Below the pieces are notes generated by a model. It did not search any database, was not told the origin of the DNA, and saw nothing but the letters and a program-made list of their open reading frames with translations. A DNA stretch of 64,000 nt. Source: JAUVPY01 sp034412795 (GTDB lineage Bacteria; Chloroflexota; Anaerolineae; 4572-78; NAK82). Location: the NCBI GenBank assembly GCA_034412795.1, contig DAOUMD010000185.1, positions 1 to 64,000 on the forward strand, read 5' to 3'. A program made the translations under genes and the position numbers. Shown piece by piece: positions 50,719 through 60,723 of the stretch (its first letter is position 1; every line of letters starts with the position of its first letter).

Positions 50719-51561
50719 ATGGAAGAAATCGCTCCTGGTGTCTATGTCAAAACCGATTACGAAGGTGCAAATGTGGGGTGTATCCTCACCGACGTGGGGG
50801 CCATTGTTGTAGACACACCTCTCATCCCAGCCGACGGGAAAGCCTGGGTGGCTGAGGTGGCCAAGGTAACGGACAAGGTGCTGTACGTTTTCAACACCGA
50901 CCATCACCGGGCTCACATCCTGGGTAATCAATACTTCGACGCGCCGGTTATCGCCCACGAAGAGGCCTGGAGAGAGATATCGAGTTATAAGGACACATTC
51001 ATCGAACGCACCAAGAATATCTTCAAAAAGCGGCCTGAGATTGCCGCCCAGTTCGACGAGATCGAACTTAAGAAACCAGAAATCACTTTCACAGGACGGC
51101 TCTACCTGAAGAAGGGAGGGCGCGAAATCCACTTTACCTACCTGGGGGGGCACACGCCGGCTACCAGCGGCGTGTGGCTACCCAGCGAGCGCATCCTTTT
51201 CACTGGCGACGTCGTGGTCGTGGGGGAGCATCCGTCGCTGGGACAGAGCGTCAGTAAAGAATGGCTGGAGGTGCTGACCCGGCTGCGTAAGTCGTCGCTG
51301 ACGTACATTGTGCCCGGTCATGGCCCCCTGTGTAACGTCGAGGCGACGGAGCCAGTATCTGAATATATTCGCACTATGCGTGCAAAGGTACGCAGCCAAT
51401 ATCGTTCGGGGCGCACCAAATCTGAGTCTGCGGTGGTCATCAACCAGATGATCGATTACTTCCCCTATCGGCCGGGGGATAAGTCTTTTGTGGAAAAACG
51501 TATCCGGGCGGGGATCAGCCGGGTATATGACGAGATGAAGGTCATCTACGGCGAAGGGTAG
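50719..51561 (+). CDS. Metallo-beta-lactamase-fold protein with altered metal motif, 280 aa
   Basis: The fold is clear: IAPGVYVKTDYEGANVG, GAIVVDTPLIPADGK, LGGHTPATSGVWLPSERILFTGDVVV, IVPGHGPL. The usual THxHxDH signature reads TDHHRAHILGN, so the first His is Asp and the ligand Asp is Ala, while HTPATS, the GD Asp and the PGHG His remain. It may bind one metal or use a different site. Relatives include quinoprotein-relay-like and SoxH-type MBL proteins. The last 80 residues are an extra helical region (RTMRAKVRSQYRSGRTKSES). It stands alone with its own promoter. Confidence 0.85.
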   Translation: MEEIAPGVYVKTDYEGANVGCILTDVGAIVVDTPLIPADGKAWVAEVAKVTDKVLYVFNTDHHRAHILGNQYFDAPVIAHEEAWREISSYKDTFIERTKNIFKKRPEIAAQFDEIELKKPEITFTGRLYLKKGGREIHFTYLGGHTPATSGVWLPSERILFTGDVVVVGEHPSLGQSVSKEWLEVLTRLRKSSLTYIVPGHGPLCNVEATEPVSEYIRTMRAKVRSQYRSGRTKSESAVVINQMIDYFPYRPGDKSFVEKRIRAGISRVYDEMKVIYGEG

Positions 51562-51673
51562 CTCCTGGAGGGGGCGATACCACGCCTCACTATCCAACGC
51601 GATTTCAACTCGCTCCCGACCTTGGTCACCGTCCCGGCACAGCCGATTCGATTCAAACCCCCATCAGAACCGA

Positions 51674-51702
51674 TTGAAAATTAGCTGAGAAAGTGATACA
51701 AT
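51674..51702 (+). promoter_or_regulatory. Promoter of the AMMECR1 gene
   Basis: TTGAAA (51674-51679), 17-bp spacer, TACAAT (51697-51702), 69 bp before the ATG. Confidence 0.6.
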
Positions 51703-51771
51703 AGATAGGGTACCGCCTACCTGCCCCCTGACCTTGGTCTCTGATCTCCAGACTGATCTGCGAGGTGGCGC

Positions 51772-52359
51772 ATGAATACTCAAGACTCATCGCACGCGGA
51801 AGCGGCAGACACCCCCCACCTGAGCAAAATTGAAAAAGCGAAGCTGCTGAAAATCGCCCGGGAAACGCTGACTGAGTATCTGACGACCGGCACCACGCCT
51901 GAGTACACGCCCGAAGGACCCGGGTTGTTGCAAGAGGTGGCAGCCTTCGTCACGTTGCGCCGGCGAAATGGTGAATTGCGAGGATGCATCGGGCGAATAG
52001 AAGTCTCGCAGCCACTGTATCGCACCATCCAAGAATCGGTCATCTCGGCTGCGACCAACGACTTTCGTTTCCCATCCGTAACGGCAGCGGAGTTGAACGA
52101 CATCCTCATCGAGATCTCAGCCCTCTCCCCCTTCCGGCCACTCGGCAGACCTGACGAAATACAGATCGGCCGGCATGGGCTGCTGATCCGCATGGATCTC
52201 CACGTCGGTCTGCTGTTGCCCCAGGTGGCCAGCGACCGGGGCTGGGATCGCGACGAGTTCTTGCGCGCCATCTGCCTCAAGGCCGGACTCCCCCCCGACG
52301 CCTGGCGCGACGCTAACTTGTACGTCTTCACAGCCGAGGTATTTGAGGAGGAAGGATAA
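51772..52359 (+). CDS. AMMECR1 / AmmeMemoRadiSam system protein A, 195 aa
   Basis: AMMECR1 fold with the invariant RGCIG motif (in GELRGCIGRIEVSQPL), VISAATNDFRFPSVTAAEL, ILIEISALSPFRPL, and GLLLPQVASDRGWDRDEFLRAICLKAGLP. In prokaryotes it often occurs with Memo and a radical SAM enzyme, believed to modify an unknown substrate; neither partner is nearby. Length is typical. Confidence 0.93.
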   Translation: MNTQDSSHAEAADTPHLSKIEKAKLLKIARETLTEYLTTGTTPEYTPEGPGLLQEVAAFVTLRRRNGELRGCIGRIEVSQPLYRTIQESVISAATNDFRFPSVTAAELNDILIEISALSPFRPLGRPDEIQIGRHGLLIRMDLHVGLLLPQVASDRGWDRDEFLRAICLKAGLPPDAWRDANLYVFTAEVFEEEG

Positions 52360-52606
52360 GGTAAAGTTCTTTCACATCGCTGATACTTGCTTTGGCCTGG
52401 AACTTCCAATTTCCCTTCCGCAACTACGACTCCAACTCCAACTCCTACCCCTAATCCAATTTCCCTTTCTACTCCTTCTTCCAGTCTCCGACTCCCTGCC
52501 TCAACTTCTCTTCACCGCCGAGATATATACCTTCACATCTCCGGCTCCAAACCACACAAGCAGTAGCGGCAATTAGAAATCGAAAAACATCACAAAGGAG
52601 TAAACG

Positions 52607-54847
52607 ATGAACAAGAGAAAACTATGGCCGTTGATTGCTGCGCCGGGTCTGGCGACGATGGGCTTACTGCTCGCGTTGCTCCTGCTCGGCTGGGGTACGG
52701 CTGGTGCAGCGACTGGCAAGGCCGGCCCTCTGCCCGACCCCCTCGCTCAAGACGACAGTTTTACCATCTCAGGAACCGTAACCTGCAAAAGTGAAGTACT
52801 CTCGGATGTTGAAGTCTACGTCTGGTATCGAGATCAAGGTCACGGTGTCCTGAGCGATACCACCGACAACAACGGCTATTACAGCGTGGTGCTGGAAAGT
52901 GGAGAATACTACGATCTAATCTTCAACCCACCCTGTGGACAAGAGTGTGCCTCTCAGGCCCTCAAAGGGGTTACCGGACCACCTGACCAGACTCGAAATG
53001 TTACCCTGCCGCCAGGCTACAATGTCTCGGGTACGATCACAGATGGCACCGCTACAACAATCAGTGATGTCACTATCTACGCATACAATCGCGATACCGC
53101 CGACGGATTTGGTTTGCGACCTTCCCGTTCTAATGGGCAATATTGCGCCGACTTGGTGTCAGGCACCTACGAGCTCGGCTTCACACCTCTTCCATGTCGA
53201 GGACTCGGTCCCAAAACCATAGAAACTACCGTTGACCAGGATAAGATCCTGGATGTCGTTCTGCCACCCGGGTTCACTGTAAGTGGGTGCATCACCGACG
53301 AATCGGCCAATCCAGTGCCGGGCGTTCAGATCTATGCATACGATGACGATGTAGGCGGCTTTGGATTTGCCCCCACCAATGAGACAGGTTGCTATAGTGG
53401 CACCCTTCCCACCGGAACCTTCGATTTCCAGTTCATCCCGCCGCCATGGCGTGGTCTGGGTTCCATCACCGTCGTTGACGTGGTCAGCGAAACGGACGAG
53501 TGCCCAAACACACGGTTGCCCATAACCCTGCCATCGGGCTTCACCCTTTCGGGGAAAGTCACCTGCAACGGCGCACCGCTCAAGAACGTTTATGTGTACG
53601 CCAAACCGCTGGAAGGAGTCTCTCCCAACGATGACCTGGTCGGCTGGGGACTCTACACGGTGGACGACGGCTCTTATGCGCTCCCCTTGGTGCCGGGTCC
53701 TTATTCCCTGGAATTCATACCACCCCCGGCAATGGGGCTCAATAGCAAAGAAACCACCAGGATGCGTCTCGTAACTGACACCGTGTACAATGTGAATCTG
53801 TGCAGTATTTGCAGTGGCGACTGGGTGATCGAGACCGTGGACAGCGACGGAAATGTGGGGGCTCACACCTCGATGGCTTTGGAGCCAAATTATCCTTATG
53901 TGCCTCACATAAGTTATCAGGACATCACCAACGGTAGCCTGAAGTATGCTCGATTGAGAAGCACCAACTGGTTCAGCGAGACGGTAGATTCCGGAGGTGA
54001 TTGGACCTCGTTGGCGTTGGTGCCAACCCATCCCTACACCTCGTGCATCAGCAACTATGACTCTGATGGTTACGCACTCAGGTATGCCCGGCGCGACGGT
54101 GTGACCTGGACCATTGAGCTAGTAGACAGAGGTGGAATGCACGGCACTTCATTGGCGCTCGCGTCAACTTATCCTTTTACCCCCCAGATAAGTTACCATG
54201 TGCCTTTCGAGGTCCTTGATCTGAAGCATGCCTATCAGAGTGGCAATTCTTGGGTAATTCAGACCGTGGACAGTTATGGATCTGTAGGAACATACAATGC
54301 GCTGGCACTCGACAGTAATGGCAATCCCCACATCAGCTATCGCTATTGGGATACCTATGACCTGAAGTATGCTTGGTGGAGTGGCACCACATGGCACAGA
54401 GAAACAGTGGATAGCGAGGGAGACGTAGGGAGCTACACCTCACTGGCGTTGGACAGTAGCAGCAATCCCCATATCAGTTACTTCGACGAAACAAACGACG
54501 ACTTGAAATATGCCCAGTCGAGCGAAGCCACCTGGTTAATCAAGACAGTAGACAGTGTAGGGGATGTAGGTAGGTTCACTTCACTGGTACTGGACAGCAA
54601 CGACAACTCTCATATCAGCTACTACGACGCCGCTAATGGCAACTTGAAACTGGCCTACTCTAACGGCACAGCCTGGTTCATCCAAACCGTGGACAACGAG
54701 GGAGACGTGGGCCAGTATAGCTCGCTGGCCTTGGATGGAGATGGCTGCCCACACATCAGCTACTACGATGCCACCCATGGGGACCTCAAGTATGCCTACC
54801 TGCCGGTCTACCACATTTACTTGCCAATTATTCTCAAGAATTATTAA
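52607..54847 (+). CDS. Secreted repeat protein with YLP-type tail, 746 aa
   Basis: Signal peptide (about 8-35). First half: four to five CNA-B/carboxypeptidase-regulatory-like beta-sandwich repeats (GTVTCKSEVLSDVEVYVWYR; VSGTITDGTATTISDVTIYA; VSGCITDESANPVPGVQIYA; LSGKVTCNGAPLKNVYVYA), each ended by PLPCRGLG- or PPPWRGLG-like loops. Second half: about seven 45-residue blades of the pattern SLALDSNGNPHISY, DLKYA, W, ETVDSEGDVG, giving a likely beta-propeller. It ends IYLPIILKNY. It should be a surface binding protein; no enzyme site is seen. The following gene is also a secreted protein with this tail, 54 bp away. Confidence 0.85.
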   Translation: MNKRKLWPLIAAPGLATMGLLLALLLLGWGTAGAATGKAGPLPDPLAQDDSFTISGTVTCKSEVLSDVEVYVWYRDQGHGVLSDTTDNNGYYSVVLESGEYYDLIFNPPCGQECASQALKGVTGPPDQTRNVTLPPGYNVSGTITDGTATTISDVTIYAYNRDTADGFGLRPSRSNGQYCADLVSGTYELGFTPLPCRGLGPKTIETTVDQDKILDVVLPPGFTVSGCITDESANPVPGVQIYAYDDDVGGFGFAPTNETGCYSGTLPTGTFDFQFIPPPWRGLGSITVVDVVSETDECPNTRLPITLPSGFTLSGKVTCNGAPLKNVYVYAKPLEGVSPNDDLVGWGLYTVDDGSYALPLVPGPYSLEFIPPPAMGLNSKETTRMRLVTDTVYNVNLCSICSGDWVIETVDSDGNVGAHTSMALEPNYPYVPHISYQDITNGSLKYARLRSTNWFSETVDSGGDWTSLALVPTHPYTSCISNYDSDGYALRYARRDGVTWTIELVDRGGMHGTSLALASTYPFTPQISYHVPFEVLDLKHAYQSGNSWVIQTVDSYGSVGTYNALALDSNGNPHISYRYWDTYDLKYAWWSGTTWHRETVDSEGDVGSYTSLALDSSSNPHISYFDETNDDLKYAQSSEATWLIKTVDSVGDVGRFTSLVLDSNDNSHISYYDAANGNLKLAYSNGTAWFIQTVDNEGDVGQYSSLALDGDGCPHISYYDATHGDLKYAYLPVYHIYLPIILKNY

Positions 54848-54901
54848 CCGTCTGGCAGTGAATTCTTTTGGTATCGAAGGCAAATCGATGGACCTTCGCC
54901 A

Positions 54902-56644
54902 ATGCGTGAAGACAAAGTAGTAAAACTGATGCGCAGAAAACAACTCACCTACCGCTGGGTTGGACTTGCTTTGGTCCTACTGATACTGGCTACTGGGGTT
55001 CCTCCCCTACTAGGAGCCACATCTAAAAGCTCCCCATTGTTCTCTGCTGATGATGATCTTCAGCTTTCGACAGCAGCAGTCAACTGGCCTTATAAGGGGA
55101 TGACGTATGTCTCCTGGACACAGGGCGACTACCCCTGGGCTACGAGCTGGCGAGCTCAAACCTACATCGACTCCCAGGCCACCTCGCAGGTTGCTATCAC
55201 TACCACCCGTCCCTACGAAGGTCAAGGATCACTGGCGCTCACAGTTGACCTCATCGGGGGCCATGCCAACAATAGTAACGGCGAGACGTTCGTTGACATG
55301 CGCTACCACCCGCCTCTGATGGAACCTCCCTGTTGTCTCTCCATCCCGGTCAATTTGGAGGATACCCAAGTTAGCGCGCAGGTGTACTGTCCGAAAGGCA
55401 GCAGAGGAGATCTTTCAAAACCCAATGGCCTGCAGCTTTTCGCCAAGTCGGTGGATGAAAGTGAAAACTGGTGGAGCTTTTACGGAAATTGGCACAACAT
55501 CCAAGAGGAGACATGGAACGAAGTGACGATGACGCCGAGCACGGTGGCTCCGCCCGATGGCTACAAGGACCCACTCTTCGATCCCACCCAAATCGTGGCA
55601 CTGGGACTGAAGATCGGTGCGGGAGGTGGGTCTACGGCCACGTTTACCGGCACTTGCTGGCTGGACAATGTCCGTTGGTGGACTGGATGCGCTGAGGCCA
55701 AGTATGGGTTTGAAAACGTGGAGAACGCCCTGGATCAAATGCGTCGCACTTGCGTCAACTACGTCTCCTTGATCGTGACTTGGTATATGGATACCCCAGA
55801 TTCAACCAACATCTACCCTGACACGCAAAAAACTCACACCGATGAGGAGATCGTCGAGACAATTCAAGAGATCCATAAACGAGGCATGGGTGTCTTGTTA
55901 AAGCCGCACGTAGACGTGCAGGACGGTACCTGGCGAGGCGAGCTTGCGCCCTCCAACCCAGGTGCCTGGTTTACCAGCTATGAGGCCTTTATTACCCACT
56001 ATGCGGACATTGCTGAAGCCAACGACGTCGAGTTGTTCAGCGTTGGCACAGAATTCACTAGCCTTTCCGGCAGCAGCTATGCCTCCAATTGGAATTCAGT
56101 TATAGATGCGCTAGAAGTCCGCTATGACGGCAAGCTCACTTATGCTGCCAATTGGGGCTCGGCACCAAATGCAGAATACATGAACGTCCCGTTCTGGAAC
56201 CGGTTGGATCTGGCAGGCATTGACGCCTATTTCCCGCTTAGCAGTGAAGCAGAACCCACGCTTGAGCAACTGATAACCGGTTGGAGCGATTACCAGGGTG
56301 AATGTTGGGTTTGTGATATTAAAGACTGGCAGGCCACCGTGGGCAAACCGATCATCTTCACCGAGATAGGATACGGCAGCCGCGATTATGCTACCCAGGA
56401 ACCTTGGCTGGCTGATGTGGGGACGACCAATTGCGACTTGCAGGCCAGAGCATATCAGGCCGCGGTTGAAGTACTCAAAGACAAATCGTGGTTTCAAGGT
56501 ATGTTCTGGTGGACCTGGACACCATTCTCCGATGCGGGTGGATGCTGCGATCGGGGGTTCACTCCCCAAAACAAACCGGCCGGAGATTTCTTGGCCAGCG
56601 CTTATTGTCGCCTATATTTGCCCCTTATTCTCAAAGAGAACTGA
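54902..56644 (+). CDS. Secreted glycoside hydrolase, GH113-like, 580 aa
   Basis: Signal peptide (about 18-36). After an N-terminal beta-rich carbohydrate-binding-like region (about 95-265; FVDMRYHPPL, CWLDNVRWW) comes a TIM barrel: VSLIVTWYMDTPDS, IHKRGMGVLLKPHVDV, acid/base Glu in LFSVGTEFTSLSG, DLAGIDAYFPL, nucleophile Glu in PIIFTEIGYGSRD, and MFWWTWTPF. This matches GH113-type (beta-mannanase) enzymes. GMTYVSWTQGDYPW at the front is also typical. It ends CRLYLPLILKEN. The substrate is inferred as mannan or a related glycan. Confidence 0.8.
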   Translation: MREDKVVKLMRRKQLTYRWVGLALVLLILATGVPPLLGATSKSSPLFSADDDLQLSTAAVNWPYKGMTYVSWTQGDYPWATSWRAQTYIDSQATSQVAITTTRPYEGQGSLALTVDLIGGHANNSNGETFVDMRYHPPLMEPPCCLSIPVNLEDTQVSAQVYCPKGSRGDLSKPNGLQLFAKSVDESENWWSFYGNWHNIQEETWNEVTMTPSTVAPPDGYKDPLFDPTQIVALGLKIGAGGGSTATFTGTCWLDNVRWWTGCAEAKYGFENVENALDQMRRTCVNYVSLIVTWYMDTPDSTNIYPDTQKTHTDEEIVETIQEIHKRGMGVLLKPHVDVQDGTWRGELAPSNPGAWFTSYEAFITHYADIAEANDVELFSVGTEFTSLSGSSYASNWNSVIDALEVRYDGKLTYAANWGSAPNAEYMNVPFWNRLDLAGIDAYFPLSSEAEPTLEQLITGWSDYQGECWVCDIKDWQATVGKPIIFTEIGYGSRDYATQEPWLADVGTTNCDLQARAYQAAVEVLKDKSWFQGMFWWTWTPFSDAGGCCDRGFTPQNKPAGDFLASAYCRLYLPLILKEN

Positions 56645-57169
56645 TAGCGGGGGACGGAGATCAGAATTTAGACCTGTCAGGTTTTGCAGACCAAGATTCT
56701 CGGCAAAGGCTGTTTATCAAGCCCAGACGCATGATCCGGCGATGAATTCTCTCGAAACCTGACAGGTCTTTTCCACTAAACCATCTCATGCACCTCGGCA
56801 AAGACGTGGCCCAGGATTTCCAGCGATTGACCGCGTCATTCCCATACACCCCCGTGTCTCAAACCCTCTTGGAATACATCGCTTCACCCCAAATTTCCTC
56901 GCGGGCAAGTAGCCCATTTGTAACCCCCAGCGAAAACTATACATTCGTATAGGCTGGAGACTGTACATATAGTCGATGTGCGCAGCGCATTTCTTCAGTA
57001 TAATGACAGTGGTGATAATGGGCGCACTTCGGGGCGTGCCTGGCGACAAGCAAAAACACCACATCCCCCCTCAATCTTCTTTCCCCAAAAACGCGTGTCT
57101 GAAAAGCACCCCTAAGTTGCTCCCAGCAAAATTTTAAGGTTCTGCACACGATTTTTCTTTGCGAAACAA
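56645..57169. other. Gene-free gap before the carotenoid operon
   Basis: About 590 bp separate the glycosidase from crtI. It holds the inverted-repeat element at 56670-56769 and the crtI promoter. Between them I find no convincing gene, only AT-rich sequence. Confidence 0.6.
56670..56769. repeat. Inverted-repeat element, 15-bp arms, 100 bp
   Basis: AGACCTGTCAGGTTT (56670-56684) and AAACCTGACAGGTCT (56755-56769) bound a non-coding 70-bp middle. Each arm is itself partly palindromic. No clear target duplication. Probably a MITE or REP element; it could also end the upstream transcript. Confidence 0.8.
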
Positions 57170-57198
57170 TTGCAAAATATGGACAAATAGTGTATAAT
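57170..57198 (+). promoter_or_regulatory. Promoter of the carotenoid operon
   Basis: TTGCAA (57170-57175), 17-bp spacer, perfect TATAAT (57193-57198), 35 bp before crtI. Confidence 0.75.
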
Positions 57199-57233
57199 AG
57201 GGTCAATCAGTACAAATAACCTGGAGATCATGT

Positions 57234-58715
57234 ATGAAACATGTAGTCATCATCGGCGCTGGAATGGGCGGGCTGGCAACCGCCTTGCGACTGCGGCATC
57301 ACGGATTTGAGGTAACACTGCTGGAGAAGCAAGGCCGCCCCGGTGGCCGCAGCAACGTCATCGAAGAGAACGGGTTTCGAGTCGACACCGGGCCGACCAT
57401 CCTGGTCATGAAGGACACTTTTGAAGAAATGTACCGCTCGATTGGCCAGGACATCGACGCTCGCCTGGAGTTCATCCAACTCGATCCTAACTATCGAATC
57501 TACTTCCACGACGATACCTACATTGATCTATACAGCAACATGGCCCAACTGGCCCGGGAGGTCGAGAAGGTCGAACCGGGCGGGGCCGAGCGGCTGTTCC
57601 GTTTCATCGGGGAAGGCGCTCAGAAATACGAGTTGGGCATGGACTTCGTAGCTCGTAACTACGACCGCATCACCGACTTAGCCAACCCGATGGCCGGTAT
57701 GCGTTTGTTAAAGACTAAAGCCCATCAAAATCTCTACCGGCAGGTCTCAAGATTCTTTCAAGACAATGACAAGCTGGCCAAAGCGTTTTCATTCCATTCT
57801 ATGTTTCTGGGCCTCTCCCCTTTCGATGCGCTCGCCATGTATAGCCTGATCACCTACGCCGACCTGGCGCTGGGGATGTGGTATCCGAGGGGTGGTATTT
57901 ACCACATCGTGGAGGACATGGTGAGCCTGGCGGAAGAGATGGGCGTGGTGATCCGTACCCACGCACCCGTGGCCCAGATCAAGGTCGTAGATGGTGGCGT
58001 TACTGGCGTCCGGCTGGAGTCAGGCGAGGAGGTTCAGGCCGACCTCGTCGTCTCCAATGCTGATCTGCCCTACACCTATCGGAAGCTCATCCCTGACCAG
58101 CATCGCAAGGCCTATCCTGACCAACGGCTGGACCGCATGGAATACGCCTGCTCGGGCTACATCCTGTACCTGGGCGTGGACCAGACCTACCCGCACGTGC
58201 AGCACCAGGCCCTGTACTTCTCCGAGGACTATCAGGCCAATCTGGACACCATTTTCAAGACCAAAACGCTCCCGGCCGAGCCCTCCTTCCATCTGAATAT
58301 CCCAACGGTCACCGATCCAAGTCTGGCGCCACCGGGACACAGCCTGCTGTACGTACTGGCGCCTATGCCCAATCTCGAAGCAGACATCGATTGGGACCAG
58401 GCCGCCCCGGTGGTACGTGATAAATTGCTGGCTCAACTAGAGCGCATCGTGGCTCCAGACATTCGGGCGCACATCGTGTGGGAGCGGGACTACCGGCCGA
58501 GCAACTGGCTGAACGACATCAACGCAGTGCACGGCACTGCCTTCGGTTCGCTTTCCCACGGGTTCTTCCAGTCGTCCTACTTCCGCCCGCACAACAAAGC
58601 GCGTGACATTCAGGGGCTTTACTTCGTGGGTCAGGGCACCTATCCCGGAATCGGGATGCCTATGGTGATAATCTCATCTCGTTTAGTTACGGAAAGGATT
58701 TTGGAGGAATGGTAG
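57234..58715 (+). CDS. crtI: Phytoene desaturase CrtI
   Basis: FAD enzyme that converts phytoene to lycopene. N-terminal dinucleotide fold VVIIGAGMGGLATALRLRHHG and EKQGRPGGRSNVIEENGF; substrate region FSFHSMFLGLSPFDALAMYSL; C-terminal FAD motif YFVGQGTYPGIGMPMVIISSRL. Length 493 aa fits the family. It overlaps or nearly touches crtB. A related diapophytoene or zeta-carotene step count cannot be told from sequence. Confidence 0.95.
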   Translation: MKHVVIIGAGMGGLATALRLRHHGFEVTLLEKQGRPGGRSNVIEENGFRVDTGPTILVMKDTFEEMYRSIGQDIDARLEFIQLDPNYRIYFHDDTYIDLYSNMAQLAREVEKVEPGGAERLFRFIGEGAQKYELGMDFVARNYDRITDLANPMAGMRLLKTKAHQNLYRQVSRFFQDNDKLAKAFSFHSMFLGLSPFDALAMYSLITYADLALGMWYPRGGIYHIVEDMVSLAEEMGVVIRTHAPVAQIKVVDGGVTGVRLESGEEVQADLVVSNADLPYTYRKLIPDQHRKAYPDQRLDRMEYACSGYILYLGVDQTYPHVQHQALYFSEDYQANLDTIFKTKTLPAEPSFHLNIPTVTDPSLAPPGHSLLYVLAPMPNLEADIDWDQAAPVVRDKLLAQLERIVAPDIRAHIVWERDYRPSNWLNDINAVHGTAFGSLSHGFFQSSYFRPHNKARDIQGLYFVGQGTYPGIGMPMVIISSRLVTERILEEW

Positions 58716-58729
58716 TAAAAGGGGGACAT

Positions 58730-59641
58730 ATGACCATCTCAGCTCTACCGCAGATTAGGACCAAAACCGGGATTGCCTCCCCTGAGGACTACGCGGCTTG
58801 CCGCCAGATCATGCGGGCAGCCAGTAAGAATTACTCGTTTGCTAGCAACTTCCTTCCCCCCGAAAAGCTGCATCACGTCGAGGCGTTATATGCTTTGATG
58901 CGGGTGGGCGATGACCGCGTCGATGTTTCACATGACGGCTTTGAGTCACCGCTGGCAGCGATTGAGGACTGGGAACGGACATACTGGCGCGCCCTGGAGA
59001 TTGGCGACAGTCCCAACCCGGTGATGCGTGCTTATTTAAACACCGCCATCGAGTGTGGCATTCCGAAAAATACTATGAGCGCCTACTTCCGGGCCATGAA
59101 GAACGACCTGAAGATCACTCGCTTCCCCACCTTTGACGATTTGATTTACTATATCGAGGGAAGTGCCATCCCCGTCGGGCGAGGCATGGCGTACATTCTC
59201 GGCACCCAAGCGCCGTATACGCTGGATGATGCCTTGCCAGGCGCCGACAGCCTGTCGATCGCCATGCAACTCAGCAACTTTTGGCGAGATATCGGTCAAG
59301 ACTTTGAGGATATCGGTCGTGTCTACCTACCCCAGGAGGATATGCAGCGCTTCAGCTACTCAGAGGAAGACATGGCCGCGCGGCGCATTAATGACGACTT
59401 CATCCAGTTGCTAGAATTTCAGTTCGAACGCACAGAACATTACTACGCCCACGCGCGAGATAGCGTGAAAATGCTGGGCGCCGGTCGCTGGGGCATCATG
59501 AGCAGCCTGGAGATCTACCACGCCATCCTACCTGGCATACGGCGCAATGGCTATGACGTGTTCACTCATCGGGCTCGAGCAAACACCTTGCGAAAGCTAG
59601 GTCTGGTGGGCAGGGCAGGGTGGCAGGTACTCTGGCAATAA
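58730..59641 (+). CDS. crtB: Phytoene synthase CrtB
   Basis: Joins two geranylgeranyl diphosphates (squalene/phytoene synthase family). First Asp-rich site ALMRVGDDRVDVS, second LSNFWRDIGQDFEDIGRVYLP; both bind magnesium-diphosphate. The ATG at 58730 has GGGGG five bases upstream; an earlier ATG (58709) overlaps the end of crtI and is less well placed. 303 aa is normal for the family. Confidence 0.94.
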   Translation: MTISALPQIRTKTGIASPEDYAACRQIMRAASKNYSFASNFLPPEKLHHVEALYALMRVGDDRVDVSHDGFESPLAAIEDWERTYWRALEIGDSPNPVMRAYLNTAIECGIPKNTMSAYFRAMKNDLKITRFPTFDDLIYYIEGSAIPVGRGMAYILGTQAPYTLDDALPGADSLSIAMQLSNFWRDIGQDFEDIGRVYLPQEDMQRFSYSEEDMAARRINDDFIQLLEFQFERTEHYYAHARDSVKMLGAGRWGIMSSLEIYHAILPGIRRNGYDVFTHRARANTLRKLGLVGRAGWQVLWQ

Positions 59642-59649
59642 GGAAAGTG

Positions 59650-59732
<83 letters not shown>

Positions 59733-59747
59733 ACCGAGGAGACAACC

Positions 59748-60575
59748 GTGACCTATTTTGGTGTTCTGGGAACTTTTGTGATTCCCCCTATGTTAATACT
59801 CCTGGTACTGATGTCGCGCGACACTTGGCGGTGGTTGATCAAACGCGAAGGGCGTGTAATCCGGGAGCCATATCTCGCCCTCCTGACTCACGTGCTGCTG
59901 GCCCTGGTCTACACGACGCCTTGGGATAATTATCTAGTCGCTACCAACGTCTGGTGGTACGATCCTGAGCTGGTGACCGGGATCACCCTGGGCTGGGTGC
60001 CGATTGAGGAATATACGTTCTTCATCGTGCAGACGCTGCTGACCGGGCTCTGGACGCTGATCCTGATGCGTTCTGTCTTCAAGTCACCCCAACCAGTATC
60101 TCCTGCGAAGTCAATTCGGGCCGGAGCAACTTTGGTGGTGGTCATCCTCTGGATAGTTTCGACCCTCTTCCTGCTGATGGGCCCGGTGTCAAGTACTTAC
60201 ATGACGTTGATCCTGTCCTGGGCTTTGATCCCGGTCCTGCTCCAGGTCGCCTTCGGGGCAGACATCCTCCTGGCCAATTGGCGCTTCGTGTCCGCCGCCA
60301 TCCTGGCGCCGACGCTTTACTTATGGCTGGTCGATGCCATCGCCATCCAGGGCGGCACGTGGACCATTGACTCGGTCCAAACGACGGGCATCAAATTAGG
60401 CCCCCTCCCAATAGAGGAGATGATCTTCTTTTTGATGACCAACTTGCTCATCGTCTTTGGAATGACCCTCATGCTATCCGAGGCAAGCAAGCACCGGGCG
60501 CGTGCTATGGCTGCCCGGTTTGAAAGAATCACGAATGTCATGAATAAACGAATGACACGAATTGGCCAGAACTAA
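59748..60575 (+). CDS. Lycopene cyclase-domain membrane protein (CrtYc-CrtYd fused type), 275 aa
   Basis: Starts with GTG after GAGGAG. Seven or eight membrane segments in two similar halves, each with the family mark: first TPWDNYLVATNVWWYD and LGWVPIEEYTFFIVQTLL, second TWTIDSVQTTGIKLGPLPIEEMIFFLMTNLL. The PIEE acidic pairs are the supposed catalytic residues of CrtYc/CrtYd (CarR-like) cyclases, which turn lycopene into beta- or gamma-carotene. It lies third in the operon, 106 bp after crtB. Epsilon cyclisation cannot be excluded. Confidence 0.9.
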   Translation: MTYFGVLGTFVIPPMLILLVLMSRDTWRWLIKREGRVIREPYLALLTHVLLALVYTTPWDNYLVATNVWWYDPELVTGITLGWVPIEEYTFFIVQTLLTGLWTLILMRSVFKSPQPVSPAKSIRAGATLVVVILWIVSTLFLLMGPVSSTYMTLILSWALIPVLLQVAFGADILLANWRFVSAAILAPTLYLWLVDAIAIQGGTWTIDSVQTTGIKLGPLPIEEMIFFLMTNLLIVFGMTLMLSEASKHRARAMAARFERITNVMNKRMTRIGQN

Positions 60576-60723
60576 TGAAAGCCAAAGTCGTGCTTGCCCG
60601 GCTGCTACACAGCTCGACCCGAGCTTGGTCGAGTCGCACGTGCATCCCCATATGGAGGCCACCCTTGAGCCACGCCCTGGAGTATTTATGCGAATGCAGA
60701 GACGGCGGTAGCGATAAGCCTTT

